Positions 39,196 through 47,769 of a stretch of 64,000 nucleotides of DNA are shown piece by piece (positions within the stretch are counted from its first letter, which is position 1; every line of letters begins with the position of its first letter). The stretch lies in contig JAJDAN010000048.1 in assembly GCA_029261855.1 (NCBI GenBank), forward strand, positions 1 through 64,000. Reading direction: 5' to 3'. Under the pieces are notes generated by a model. It was not told where the DNA came from. It saw only the letters and a list, made by a program, of their open reading frames with translations, and did no database searches. A program made the translations under genes and the position numbers. The stretch is from Deltaproteobacteria bacterium. Lineage in GTDB: Bacteria; Myxococcota_A; UBA9160; UBA4427.

Positions 39196-39933
39196 TTGTA
39201 CACGATCCTGGTCGCACTGGGGGTAGGCGTCGTCGTCGGCGCGATCTGGACGCTGCTGGGGCTGTGGAAGACCTGGGCGTTCGGCATCGTCCTGGGCCTC
39301 ACCGTCGCGGTGGTGACTTTCATCCTCGGCTCGCGGCGTACCGCCAAGAAGATCGAGCCGGTCTTCGAGCAGATCCAGCGACAGATCCAGCAGGGCAACA
39401 CCAAGCTCGCCCTGCGCACCCTCGAGGAGCTGCTTCCCCTGGGCAAGTGGCAGGTGCTTCTGACGGGCCAGCTGCACGCCCAGATGGGGTCGCTCTGCTT
39501 CACGATGGGAGACGAGAACCAGGCCCTCGTCCACCTCCAGAAGGCGAGCCCGCGCGTCGCGGACGGGCAGCTCTTCCTGGCGAGCGTCTACTACCGGCGG
39601 AAGAACCTCGACGAAGCCAAGAAGGTTCTCGAGACCGCCATCCGGTACAACAAGAAGCAGATGATGCTCTACAACGTCTACGCCTGGATCCTGAACAAGG
39701 AAGGCGACCGCGACGGCGCCATCGAGCAGCTGCTGCGCTGCCTCAAGGTGGAAGCGGGCAACGATGCGACGAAGGACAACCTCCAGCGCGTCCAGAACGG
39801 CAAGAAGATGAACATGAAGAAGTTCGGGATGGGTTGGTACAGCCTGCAGCTCGAGAAGCTTCCCGCGTCCATGCGTCAGGGACAGGCGATGGCGGGTCGT
39901 CCGGGTTTCCGCCAGAAGCGCGGGCGGCGCTAG
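39196..39933 (+). CDS. membrane-anchored TPR-like protein
   Basis: The 245-residue protein has two close hydrophobic segments at its N-terminus (ILVALGVGVVVGAIWTLLGL and TWAFGIVLGLTVAVVTFILG) forming a hairpin anchor. The cytoplasmic rest is helical and repeats in the manner of TPRs: KIEPVFEQIQRQIQQGNTKL, LLTGQLHAQMGSLCFTMGDE, DGQLFLASVYYRRKNLDEAK and LYNVYAWILNKEGDRDGAIE. The tail is basic (GFRQKRGRR). The TTG start at 39196 follows AGGGG; no better codon fits before the first membrane segment. Its role is unknown; TPR anchors usually organise protein complexes. It is divergent from the SDR gene and converges on the enoyl-CoA hydratase-like gene. Confidence 0.85.
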   Translation: MYTILVALGVGVVVGAIWTLLGLWKTWAFGIVLGLTVAVVTFILGSRRTAKKIEPVFEQIQRQIQQGNTKLALRTLEELLPLGKWQVLLTGQLHAQMGSLCFTMGDENQALVHLQKASPRVADGQLFLASVYYRRKNLDEAKKVLETAIRYNKKQMMLYNVYAWILNKEGDRDGAIEQLLRCLKVEAGNDATKDNLQRVQNGKKMNMKKFGMGWYSLQLEKLPASMRQGQAMAGRPGFRQKRGRR

Positions 39934-39976
39934 CGGAGCCCCGGGTTGCGAGACGGATCCCGCGCTCGCCGCGCCA

Positions 39977-40765
39977 TCAGCGACCGCTGAACTTCGGCTT
40001 TCGCTTCTCGAGGAAGGCCGCGATGCCCTCGCGGCCGTCGGGGGTCCCGGCGGACCCGGCGATGCCGCTGGCTTCGAGCTCCATCTGGGTCTCGAGGCTC
40101 TCCCCGAACGAGCTCGCGAGTAGCGTCTTGACGACGCCGAAGGCTCGCGTGGGCCCCTCGGCCAGCTGCTGCGCCAGGGCTTCGGCCTGGGCGACGACCT
40201 CGTCGGCCGGAGCCAGGCGACTCAGGAGTCCCCATTCCAGCGCCTCTTCCGCGCTGAGCCGGCGATTCAGGAGCATCAGCTCCTGGGTGCGTCGCATGCC
40301 GATGATGCGCGGCAGGAACCAGGTCGAGCTGCCGTCTGGTGACAGGCCCGCTGCCGTGTAGGCCATGGTGAACTTCGCCTCGTCACTCGCGATCGCGAGG
40401 TCGCCCGCCACGGCGAGACTCATGCCGGCGCCCGCCGCGGTTCCGTTGATGGCGGTGATCACCGGAGCATTGCCGCGGACCAGCCGCGAGATGGCCGCAT
40501 GCAGGTAGGCGGTCATCTCCTTGAGGCCCGCACCGATGCCGTCGCCCATTCCCGCAAAACTCGCCAGATCGCCACCGGCGCAGAAGAGCTTGCCCGCGCC
40601 CGTCAGTACGATGGCTCGCACCTCCGGGTCCTCGTCGCAGCGAATCGCGGCCTGCATCAGCTCGCGGCACATGGGAAGGGTCAGGGCGTTCGCGGCGTCC
40701 GGGCGGTTCAGCGTGATGCGCGCGACGGGCCCGGCGATGTCGAGCAGGATCGTTTGGTCGGCCAT
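39977..40765 (-). CDS. enoyl-CoA hydratase/isomerase family protein
   Basis: The 262-residue protein has the crotonase fold: ARITLNRPDAANALTLPM near residue 15, LTGAGKLFCAGGDLASFAG near 52 (oxyanion hole), and ITAINGTAAGAGMSLAVAGD near 98 (second oxyanion hole). The hydratase glutamate positions are replaced, but Asp in GLSPDGSSTWFLPRIIG near 140 matches the single catalytic Asp of PaaG and enoyl-CoA isomerases. Isomerase activity on an unsaturated or epoxy acyl-CoA is therefore more likely than hydration. The ATG at 40765 is clear though no strong ribosome site precedes it. It is alone on its strand, between the TPR gene and glnS. Confidence 0.93.
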   Translation of the reverse strand: MADQTILLDIAGPVARITLNRPDAANALTLPMCRELMQAAIRCDEDPEVRAIVLTGAGKLFCAGGDLASFAGMGDGIGAGLKEMTAYLHAAISRLVRGNAPVITAINGTAAGAGMSLAVAGDLAIASDEAKFTMAYTAAGLSPDGSSTWFLPRIIGMRRTQELMLLNRRLSAEEALEWGLLSRLAPADEVVAQAEALAQQLAEGPTRAFGVVKTLLASSFGESLETQMELEASGIAGSAGTPDGREGIAAFLEKRKPKFSGR

Positions 40766-40840
40766 GGAGGCGGATTCTAGGCGATCGTCCTGCTTCCGGA
40801 TACAATCCGCCGCCCCCCACCGACCTCGTGTGATGCCCGC

Positions 40841-42565
40841 ATGGACCGCGCGGGCGAGAAAGGATCGATCCCCGTGCGCCCTTCACCGGAAGAGCCGGCC
40901 CCTGCCAGCGACTTCATTCGCGACATCGTGCGTGCCGATCTCGACGCAGGCCGCTACGAGCGAACCGTCACGCGTTTCCCCCCGGAACCCAACGGGCACC
41001 TGCACATCGGCCATGCCATGGCGATCTGCCTGAACCACGGCATCGCGCAGGAGTTCGGCGGCGTCTTCCATCTGCGCTTCGACGACACCAATCCCGTCAC
41101 CGAAGAAGCGCAGTTCGTCGAGGGGATCCAGGACATCATCCGCTGGCTGGGATGCGACTGGGGGGACGAGCTCTTCTTTGCATCGGACTACTTCGAACAG
41201 CTGTACGAATGGGCGCTGCACCTGATCGACGAAGGACTCGCCTTCGTGTGTGATCTCAGTCCCGACGAGATTCGCGCGCATGCGGGCTCCCTGACCGAGC
41301 CGGGCCGGCCGAGCCCCTACCGCGATCGCACTCCTGCCGAGAACCGCGCCCTGTTCGAGCGGATGCGGGCGGGCGAGTTCGAGAACGGAACGCGGGTGCT
41401 GCGTGCGAGGATCGACATGACGTCGCCGGTGCTCACGATGCGTGACCCGATCCTCTATCGCATCCACAAGGCGCCCCATCACCGCACCGGCGACGCCTGG
41501 TGCATCTACCCGATGTACGACTTCGCGCACTGCCTGTCGGACGCCATCGAGGGCATCACCCATTCGCTGTGCTCGCTCGAGTTCGTCGACCATCGGCCGC
41601 TCTACGACTGGATCGTCGATCGGGTGCCGACTCCCTCGACGCCCCATCAGTACGAGTTCTCGCGTCTGAACCTCAGCCATACGGTGACCAGCAAGCGCAA
41701 GCTGCGCCGCCTGGTGGAGGAGGGCTTCGTGTCGGACTGGGACGATCCCCGCATGCCGACCCTGGTCGCCCAGCGGCGTCGTGGGGTGCGGCCCGAATCG
41801 ATCCGCAAGTTCGTGATGTCGACCGGTGTGACCAAGCGCGACAAGGTGGTGGAGCTGGCGCGCTACGAGCACCAGATCCGCGAAGACCTCAACGAACTGG
41901 CGCCCCGGGTGATGGGGGTCATCGATCCGTTGCGGGTCGTGATCGAGAATTACCCGGAGGGCGAGGAGGAGAGCTTTCCCCTGCCCGTCAATCCGCGGGA
42001 CGAGAGCGCGGGGATGCGTGAGGTCCCCTTTTCCCGCGAGATCTACATCGAGCGCGACGACTTCCTCGAGGATCCGCCGAAGAAGTTCTTCCGCCTCGGG
42101 CCCGGCCGGGAGGTCCGCCTGCGCGGCGCCTACCTGGTGACCTGCAGCGACGTCGTGAAGAACGAAGCGGGCGAGGTCGTCGAGCTGCGCTGTCGCTACG
42201 ACCCGGAGACCCGGGGCGGGGACGCGCCCGACGGCCGCAAGGTGAAGGGCACCATCCATTGGGTGTCGGCGAAGCACGCCCTCGCCGCCGAGGTGCGGCT
42301 CTACGACACGCTCTTCCGCGAATCGAGCCCCGACGACGTGGCCGAAGGCGAGGACTTCACCGCCGCCTTGAACCCGGACAGCCTCGAGCTTCGGCCCGGC
42401 TGCTTCGTCGAGTCGACCCTCGCGCAGGCGACAGCCGGTGACGTCTTCCAGTTCGAGCGGCTGGGGTACTTCTGCGTCGACCGCGACAGCCGTCCCGACG
42501 CGCTGGTGTTCAATCGCACCGTCACCCTGCGCGACAGCTGGGCCAAGGTCGCCGTCAAGGCCTGA
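40841..42565 (+). CDS. glnS: glutamine--tRNA ligase
   Basis: The 574-residue protein is a class I aminoacyl-tRNA synthetase with PPEPNGHLHIGHA near residue 47-60 (HIGH) and HTVTSKRKLRRL near 280 (KMSKS equivalent). GlnRS-specific segments are DDTNPVTEEAQFVEGI, WCIYPMYDFAHCLSD near 222 and HQYEFSRLNLSHT near 265; the C-terminal beta-barrel anticodon domains follow (REIYIERDDFLEDPPKKFFR). It charges tRNA(Gln) directly, so this organism need not rely on the amidotransferase route for glutamine. An ATG at 40841 has no ribosome site, and a GTG eleven codons later (40874) follows AAAGGA and may be the true start. It converges on the HEAT-repeat gene, 3 bases apart. Confidence 0.97.
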   Translation: MDRAGEKGSIPVRPSPEEPAPASDFIRDIVRADLDAGRYERTVTRFPPEPNGHLHIGHAMAICLNHGIAQEFGGVFHLRFDDTNPVTEEAQFVEGIQDIIRWLGCDWGDELFFASDYFEQLYEWALHLIDEGLAFVCDLSPDEIRAHAGSLTEPGRPSPYRDRTPAENRALFERMRAGEFENGTRVLRARIDMTSPVLTMRDPILYRIHKAPHHRTGDAWCIYPMYDFAHCLSDAIEGITHSLCSLEFVDHRPLYDWIVDRVPTPSTPHQYEFSRLNLSHTVTSKRKLRRLVEEGFVSDWDDPRMPTLVAQRRRGVRPESIRKFVMSTGVTKRDKVVELARYEHQIREDLNELAPRVMGVIDPLRVVIENYPEGEEESFPLPVNPRDESAGMREVPFSREIYIERDDFLEDPPKKFFRLGPGREVRLRGAYLVTCSDVVKNEAGEVVELRCRYDPETRGGDAPDGRKVKGTIHWVSAKHALAAEVRLYDTLFRESSPDDVAEGEDFTAALNPDSLELRPGCFVESTLAQATAGDVFQFERLGYFCVDRDSRPDALVFNRTVTLRDSWAKVAVKA

Positions 42566-42568
42566 GCT

Positions 42569-43477
42569 TCAGTCCGCGTCGTCCGCGATGAACGGGATCG
42601 CCTCCTGGGCGGCTTCGCGGATCTCGGGATCCGGATGTTCCAGGAGCAGCGCGAGGTCCTCGACGACGGTTGCGTCCTCGGTCAGCTCGAGGGCGTCGAT
42701 GGCAGCGAGCACCACGTTCCGGTCCGGATCGCCGAGGGCCAGCACCAGGGCATCGACTGCGGCCAGGTTGTCGGCGAACTCGAGCTGCTCGGCGGCGGCG
42801 GCGCGGACCCGCGGGTCCGGGTCGCGCGCGAGGCGGTCGGTGATGAGCGCGAGCCCCTCGCCCTCGGAATCGATGTCCGCGAGGGCCTCCATGCGCTCCT
42901 CGGCGTCGGAGTCGTCGAGGCGCAACAGCAGTTCCTTCCAGTCGACGCGTGCGGCGTCTTCGTCTCGCGCCGGGCGGGCGTCGGGGCGGACCACGACGAG
43001 GGCGGCGTCGCCCGCGTTGCCCTCGGCCTGGGTTGGGTCGAAGCCTGCGTCGCCTGGCGATCCGACCTCGAGTCGCGCGATCGTGTGGCGTCCGGCGACG
43101 GGGTCGAGCTGGTAGTCGAGCCGGTAGGGCCGGTCGGCGAGCAGCCCCGGCAGGATGGCCGGGAGCCGCTGGGCGTCGGCTCGGACCGTCACCGCCTCGT
43201 TGTCGAGCTGCGTGGCGATCAAGGCGAAGCCGAGCTCGTGGGCGAGCATCTCGAGCAACGCGCGTCGCGGCGCCTCACTCGCATGCAGGGTGATCCGGTC
43301 CCCGTCGACGCGCAAGCGGATCTGTCCCGCCGGCGGCATCGGCTCCGGCATCGCCGCGGGTGTCGGCGCCTCGGCAGTCGCAGCTGCGTCGGGCCGGGTC
43401 GCCGGAGCGGCGTCTTGCGCCGGAGTTGGAGTCGTCCCGGGGCCCGCGTCGCAGCCTGGGATCCCCAAGAGGGTCAC
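42569..43477 (-). CDS. HEAT-repeat protein, probable lipoprotein with upstream non-standard start
   Basis: The 302 residues from the GTG at 43477 contain a Pro/Ala-rich linker (about 15-50), an alpha/beta region (RLRVDGDRITLHASE near 54) and HEAT-like helical repeats at the C-terminus (DPDPRVRAAAAEQLEFADN, DPDRNVVLAAIDALELTED, HPDPEIREAAQEAIPFIAD). The GTG lies inside a lipoprotein signal. Extending the frame to an ACG at 43567, seven bases after GGGAGGA, adds an Arg-rich start (ERRARRTALAGLFAGSR), a hydrophobic stretch and the lipobox-like LLGIPGC. A CTG at 43531 is another choice. The protein is then exported and lipidated. It follows the acyl-CoA dehydrogenase stop by only 15 bases. Function unknown. 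Confidence 0.8.
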   Translation of the reverse strand: MTLLGIPGCDAGPGTTPTPAQDAAPATRPDAAATAEAPTPAAMPEPMPPAGQIRLRVDGDRITLHASEAPRRALLEMLAHELGFALIATQLDNEAVTVRADAQRLPAILPGLLADRPYRLDYQLDPVAGRHTIARLEVGSPGDAGFDPTQAEGNAGDAALVVVRPDARPARDEDAARVDWKELLLRLDDSDAEERMEALADIDSEGEGLALITDRLARDPDPRVRAAAAEQLEFADNLAAVDALVLALGDPDRNVVLAAIDALELTEDATVVEDLALLLEHPDPEIREAAQEAIPFIADDAD

Positions 43478-43582
43478 ACCGGCGATCGCGAAGCCGACCG
43501 CGATCCGGGAGCCAGCAAAGAGCCCCGCCAGGGCGGTTCGCCGCGCGCGTCGTTCAGGGTCGGCCGTGGCGTGTCCTCCCGG

Positions 43583-44803
43583 TCAGCGGGTCGGTCGCTG
43601 GTCCCGGGGAAGACCGTAGCCCCGCTCGCCGATGATGTTGAGCTGGATGTTCGTGGCGCCGCCCGCAATGGCCGGGCCCAGGCTGAACATCCACTGCTCG
43701 ACCCATCCGGTCGGACCTTCGCCCTTGGCGTAACCCGCGAGATCGGCTTCGGACGGGGCCAGCAGCCCGTCCGCCCCCACGAGCTCGTACGCGATCTCCA
43801 TCAGCCGCTGCATGGTGTCCGTCGAGTAGAGCTTGTTCATCATCATGGGGAGCATGCACTTGAGCTCCTCGCCGCGCGCGGCGGCCGAGAGCTGGCGCAG
43901 GTTCGAGGTCTCGTTCGTGCGGACGTAGCACTCGATCTCCGACAGGCGCTGGCGGATTCCCGGGTCGAGGATGGCGGGCCGGCCGTTCCGGAGGGTCGTG
44001 CGCGCGAGGTCGACGACCGCGTCGAAGTGGTCGCGCATCAGGTTGGGATTGGCGATCAGGTTTCGCTCGTGCTTGAGGGTCGCGCGGGAGACTTGCCAGC
44101 CCTGACCGCGCTCGCCGACGATGCAGTCCGCACCCGTGCGGGCGTCGTCGAAGAAGACCTCGTTGAAGTCGAGGCCGCCGGTCATCTGCTTGAGGGGGCG
44201 GACCTCCACCCCGGGCTGGTCGAGGGGCACGAGCAGATAGCTGATGCCCTTGTGCTTCGGAGCGTCTGTCTCCGTCCGGAAGAGACCGAAGAGCCAGTGG
44301 GAGTTCTGGGCATTGCTCGTCCAGATCTTCTGGCCGTTGATCACCCACTCGCCGCTCTCGTCGTCGCCTTCGAGCGCGGCGCTGCACTGCAGAGACGCCA
44401 GGTCACTTCCCGAGCCGGGCTCGCTGTAACCCTGACACCAGCGGATCTCTTCGCGCAGCGTCGGTGGCACGAAGCGACGCCGCTGCGCCTCGCTGCCGAA
44501 CTCCATCAGGGTCGGCGCCAGCATGGCGGGGCCCTGAAGGAACGAGCTGCCCGGCGCGCCGGCGCGACCGAATTCCGCGCGCACGATGTGGTCCTTCAGG
44601 ACGTCGGGCTCCTGACCGCCGCCGCCGTACTCGCGCGGAATGTCGCGATACACGTAGCCGCGCTCGATGGCCTGACTGCGGAACAGCGTTTCCTGCTCGG
44701 CGATCGGCAGAGACGCCTCTTCGCCGCGCAGGGGCCAGCCGGCCAGAAAGGCGCGGACCTCGGCCCGGAACTGCTCTTCCTCTTGGTTGTACTGGAGATC
44801 CAC
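43583..44803 (-). CDS. acyl-CoA dehydrogenase, FadE-type subunit
   Basis: The 406-residue flavoprotein has the acyl-CoA dehydrogenase plan: YNQEEEQFRAEVRAFLAG at the N-terminus, RWCQGYSEPGSGSDLASLQC near residue 125 (FAD and substrate strands), GEWVINGQKIWTSNAQNSHW near 155, and NIQLNIIGERGYGLPRDQ at the end. The terminal block of ordinary members, GGTSEIQRNIIAERxLGLPR, is altered to GGATNIQLNIIGERGYGLPR, and the usual catalytic Glu region is not obvious. It follows a second dehydrogenase gene by 49 bases, as in the alpha2-beta2 FadE pairs of steroid catabolism. The GTG start follows AGGAAAGAG. Confidence 0.93.
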   Translation of the reverse strand: MDLQYNQEEEQFRAEVRAFLAGWPLRGEEASLPIAEQETLFRSQAIERGYVYRDIPREYGGGGQEPDVLKDHIVRAEFGRAGAPGSSFLQGPAMLAPTLMEFGSEAQRRRFVPPTLREEIRWCQGYSEPGSGSDLASLQCSAALEGDDESGEWVINGQKIWTSNAQNSHWLFGLFRTETDAPKHKGISYLLVPLDQPGVEVRPLKQMTGGLDFNEVFFDDARTGADCIVGERGQGWQVSRATLKHERNLIANPNLMRDHFDAVVDLARTTLRNGRPAILDPGIRQRLSEIECYVRTNETSNLRQLSAAARGEELKCMLPMMMNKLYSTDTMQRLMEIAYELVGADGLLAPSEADLAGYAKGEGPTGWVEQWMFSLGPAIAGGATNIQLNIIGERGYGLPRDQRPTR

Positions 44804-44852
44804 GTTCTCTTTCCTCGTGTAGTGGCGTCTGCTGGCGTCCGCGGACTGCGGC

Positions 44853-45962
44853 CTACCAGCCGGCGAGCGTGGCGATGCGCTCGCGGTGGACCTCGGGCGT
44901 GCCGAGAAAGCTACGGTCGAACATCGCGCGCTTGAACCACAGCTGGACGTCGCACTCCCAGGTGAAGCCGAGCCCGCCGTGAAGCTCGACCGCGTCGCGC
45001 GCGACCTCGACGGACTTGGCCGTGACGTGCGCCTTGGTCATGGCGGCGTGCCGTCCCGCGTCTTCGAGGCCCCGGTCGAGGGCGTGCGCGGCGTACCAGA
45101 GCAGGGCGCGGGTGGGTTCGATCTCGGTTCCCATCCGGGCGATCTGGTGCTTCACCGCCTGGAACTGGGCAATGGGCTGACCGAACTGCTTGCGGTCCTT
45201 CGCGTAGTCGGCTGACAGCTGGATCAGGCGGGTCGCGGCGCCAAAGGCGTCTGCGGCGAGACCGACGAGGCCCGCGTCGAGAATCCGGCGCGTGCTCTCG
45301 GCGGTGGCGTTCGGGAGTGGCTGGGCGGCGGCTCCCTGCAACCGGAGCTTGGAGATCGGACGCGTGCGATCGATCCCGTCCTGGGGCTCCACCCGGACGC
45401 TCGCCGCATCGGATTCGGAAGGCTCGACGACCGCGAGGCCGCCGTCCGCGAGTCCGACCACGACGAGTCCGGCGTGGTCGAGGTGCGGTACGTACTGCTT
45501 GAACCCGCTCACGGTCCCGTTGCTGGTGCGTGTCTGCCAGCCGTCGGGATCCCAGGGGTCGGCGGTCTCGCATTCCGCGTCCGGCTCCGCGAGTGCGAGC
45601 GTCCCGATGACGTCTCCCGTGGCGAGCCCCGGGAGCCAGCGCTCTCGCTGGGAAGGGTCGCCGCAAGCATCGATGGCCAGGCAGGCGAGGGAGTGCTCGA
45701 GCAGGGCTCCCGGGATCCCCGTCGCCCCGGCGACCTCGCAGCACAGCGCCAACTCGAGGATCTCGAGGCCGGCACCGCCGTGTGCTTCCGGCACGACGAG
45801 CCCGGTCAGGCCCATCTCCGCCAGCCCCTTCCACAAGCCAGGGTCGTGCCCCTCACCGGCGTCGAAGACTTCGCGCAGACGTTGGGGCGGGAACTCGGCC
45901 TGCGCGAACCCGCGGAAGGTCTCCTGCAGCAGCTCCTGCTCTTCACTCAGGCCGAAGTGCAT
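44853..45962 (-). CDS. acyl-CoA dehydrogenase, partner subunit
   Basis: The 369-residue protein starts MHFGLSEEQELLQETFRGFA and keeps the dehydrogenase layout with shortened middle strands (GTLALAEPDAE; WQTRTSNGTVSGFKQYVPHL). The C-terminal helices hold YAKDRKQFGQPIAQFQAVKH near residue 265, and AVELHGGLGFTWECDVQLWF near 330, where the Glu of TWE is the candidate catalytic base. It is followed by the second dehydrogenase, whose own Glu is not clear, suggesting a heteromeric enzyme with one active site. The ATG at 45962 is the first good start; the frame stays open upstream through the 12-bp tandem repeats but lacks a signal. The acyl-CoA ligase gene is divergent. Confidence 0.92.
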   Translation of the reverse strand: MHFGLSEEQELLQETFRGFAQAEFPPQRLREVFDAGEGHDPGLWKGLAEMGLTGLVVPEAHGGAGLEILELALCCEVAGATGIPGALLEHSLACLAIDACGDPSQRERWLPGLATGDVIGTLALAEPDAECETADPWDPDGWQTRTSNGTVSGFKQYVPHLDHAGLVVVGLADGGLAVVEPSESDAASVRVEPQDGIDRTRPISKLRLQGAAAQPLPNATAESTRRILDAGLVGLAADAFGAATRLIQLSADYAKDRKQFGQPIAQFQAVKHQIARMGTEIEPTRALLWYAAHALDRGLEDAGRHAAMTKAHVTAKSVEVARDAVELHGGLGFTWECDVQLWFKRAMFDRSFLGTPEVHRERIATLAGW

Positions 45963-45985
45963 TTCCGGCGTCCTCCCCCGCTGTT

Positions 45986-46033
45986 GTCTGCCCAGCCGTC
46001 TGCCCGGTCGTCTGTCCGGTCGGCTGGTCGATC
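45986..46033. repeat. degenerate 12-bp tandem repeats upstream of the dehydrogenase operon
   Basis: GTCTGCCCAGCC, GTCTGCCCGGTC and GTCTGTCCGGTC follow each other at 45986-46021, with a more diverged unit to 46033. They lie in the 259-base gap between the divergent dehydrogenase and acyl-CoA ligase genes, 24 bases from the dehydrogenase start. They may be leader or operator sequence; no function is evident. Confidence 0.7.
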
Positions 46034-46169
46034 GCCTGTGTCGTCGAATGAGGTGCTCGCGGCGGCGACAGAAGCACGCGGGCGCTCGCCTGGGGCGCGA
46101 GCGGCGCGGAATGTAGCCGCGTCGGCAACGGCCGGCACGAACGCGAGCGTTCGCGCGACGATGTCGGCG

Positions 46170-46175
46170 TATACT
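46170..46175 (+). promoter_or_regulatory. possible -10 box for the acyl-CoA ligase gene
   Basis: TATACT stands 46 bases before the acyl-CoA ligase ATG in an otherwise GC-rich gap. The bases 17-18 upstream (GCGTTC) match a sigma-70 -35 box poorly, so the assignment rests on the -10 alone. Confidence 0.35.
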
Positions 46176-46221
46176 CGCCGCTGATGCGCATTCAGGCGAG
46201 AGCCTGTCGGGGGGTCCCCGC

Positions 46222-47769
46222 ATGAAGACCGTCGGTGAAATGCTGCGTTGGCGTGCCCGCCTGCACCCCGACCGTGTGGCGCTCCGCTACGAAGACCGGG
46301 AGACCCGGTACCGCGAACTGGACCGCGCGGCGAATCGGGTGGCGAATGCCTTGATCGCCGCAGGACTCTCGCCCGGCGATCGCGTCTGCGTTCTCGACAA
46401 GGGACACGACGCCTTCATCGAGGTCGTGTTCGGGATCGCCAAGGCCGGCGGCGTCTATACGCCGGTGAACTGGCGGCTCGCCGGACCCGAGATCGCGTAC
46501 GTGCTGAACGACTCCGAAGCGCCGATTCTCTTCGTCGGAGAGCCGTTTGCTGGGATCGTCGCTTCCGTGGAGACCGAACTCCGCAGCGTGCGAAGCATCG
46601 TGCGCTGGGGAGACGGGCCGGACGCCTGGCAGGCCTACGAGAGCTTCTGCGGCGACGCGTCCGACGAGGACCCGCGACGAGACGGCGCCGATGAGGACGC
46701 GGCCTGGCAGCTCTACACGAGTGGCACCACGGGCCATCCGAAGGGGACGGAGATCACCCACGCCAACCTGGCGGAGGTCATGGTCCTGGGCGTGACGGGT
46801 TTCGGCGGCGGCTCGGAAGAAGACGTCGCCCTCGTCTGCATGCCGCTCTATCACATCGGGGGTTCGGGCTTCGCGCTCGCGATGTTCTTCGCCGGTGCGC
46901 AGCTGCTCGTCACCCGCGAGGCGAATCCCGCCGAAATCCTCGAGTTGATCCCGAAGCACCGGGTGAGCCACGCGTTCTTCGTGCCGGCCCTGATCAACTT
47001 CGTGCTGCAGCAGCCGACCTGCGCGAGCACGGACTTCTCGTCGCTGCGAACCATCCTGTACGGCGCTTCACCGATCCCGGAAGATCTGCTCCGAAGCGCC
47101 GTCGACACCATCGGTTGCGACTTCGTGCAGGCGTACGGGCTGACGGAGACGACCGGTGCAGTGGTGCTGCTGCCGGCGGCGGATCACGTGCCGGGCAGCC
47201 CGCGACTGCGCGCCTGTGGCTTGCCGGTCTTCGGCGCCGAGGTGCGTACCGTGGACGCGAAGGGCCAGCAGACGGCACCGCGGGAGGTGGGCGAGATCAT
47301 CGTACGCGGCGGGATGGTGATGAAGGGCTACTGGAATCGCCCCGATGCCACCGCCGAAGCGATTCGCGATGGCTGGTTCCATACCGGGGATGCAGGCTAT
47401 TTCGACGAGGACGGGTATCTCTACATCCACGACCGGGTCAAGGACATGATCGTGTCAGGCGGTGAGAACGTGTACCCGGCAGAGGTCGAGAGCGCCTTGT
47501 TCGCCCATGAAGGTGTTGCAGACGTCGCTGTCATCGGGGTCCCGGACGAGAAGTGGGGCGAGGCCGTGAAGGCGGTGGTGGTGCGCACCCGGGGCTCGCA
47601 GGTGGACGCGCAGACCCTGATCGAAGCGTGTCGCGACAAGATCGCCGGCTTCAAGATCCCGCGCTCGGTGGACTTCGTCGACGAGCTACCGCGCAATCCG
47701 ACGGGCAAGGTGCTGAAGCGCGAGCTTCGAGAGCGCTATTGGGAAGGCCACGACCGTGGCGTCAACTGA
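46222..47769 (+). CDS. AMP-dependent acyl-CoA synthetase (long-chain fatty acid type)
   Basis: The 515-residue ANL-superfamily enzyme activates a carboxylic acid to acyl-CoA through an acyl-adenylate. The ATP-binding motif is LYTSGTTGHPKGTEITH near residue 170, the A5 motif VQAYGLTETTGAVV near 305, the A7/A8 region GWFHTGDAGYFDEDGYLYIH then RVKDMIVSGGENVYPAEVE near 385-420, and the catalytic Lys in NPTGKVLKRELRERY at the C-terminus. The ATG follows a GGGGGGT stretch. It is divergent from the acyl-CoA dehydrogenase pair and converges, with an 8-base overlap, on an EamA transporter. The acid substrate is not predictable. Confidence 0.95.
   Translation: MKTVGEMLRWRARLHPDRVALRYEDRETRYRELDRAANRVANALIAAGLSPGDRVCVLDKGHDAFIEVVFGIAKAGGVYTPVNWRLAGPEIAYVLNDSEAPILFVGEPFAGIVASVETELRSVRSIVRWGDGPDAWQAYESFCGDASDEDPRRDGADEDAAWQLYTSGTTGHPKGTEITHANLAEVMVLGVTGFGGGSEEDVALVCMPLYHIGGSGFALAMFFAGAQLLVTREANPAEILELIPKHRVSHAFFVPALINFVLQQPTCASTDFSSLRTILYGASPIPEDLLRSAVDTIGCDFVQAYGLTETTGAVVLLPAADHVPGSPRLRACGLPVFGAEVRTVDAKGQQTAPREVGEIIVRGGMVMKGYWNRPDATAEAIRDGWFHTGDAGYFDEDGYLYIHDRVKDMIVSGGENVYPAEVESALFAHEGVADVAVIGVPDEKWGEAVKAVVVRTRGSQVDAQTLIEACRDKIAGFKIPRSVDFVDELPRNPTGKVLKRELRERYWEGHDRGVN

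Noticed and set aside
42635-44935. A 766-codon plus-strand frame
   Set aside because: It is antisense to the HEAT-repeat and acyl-CoA dehydrogenase genes and has no domain.
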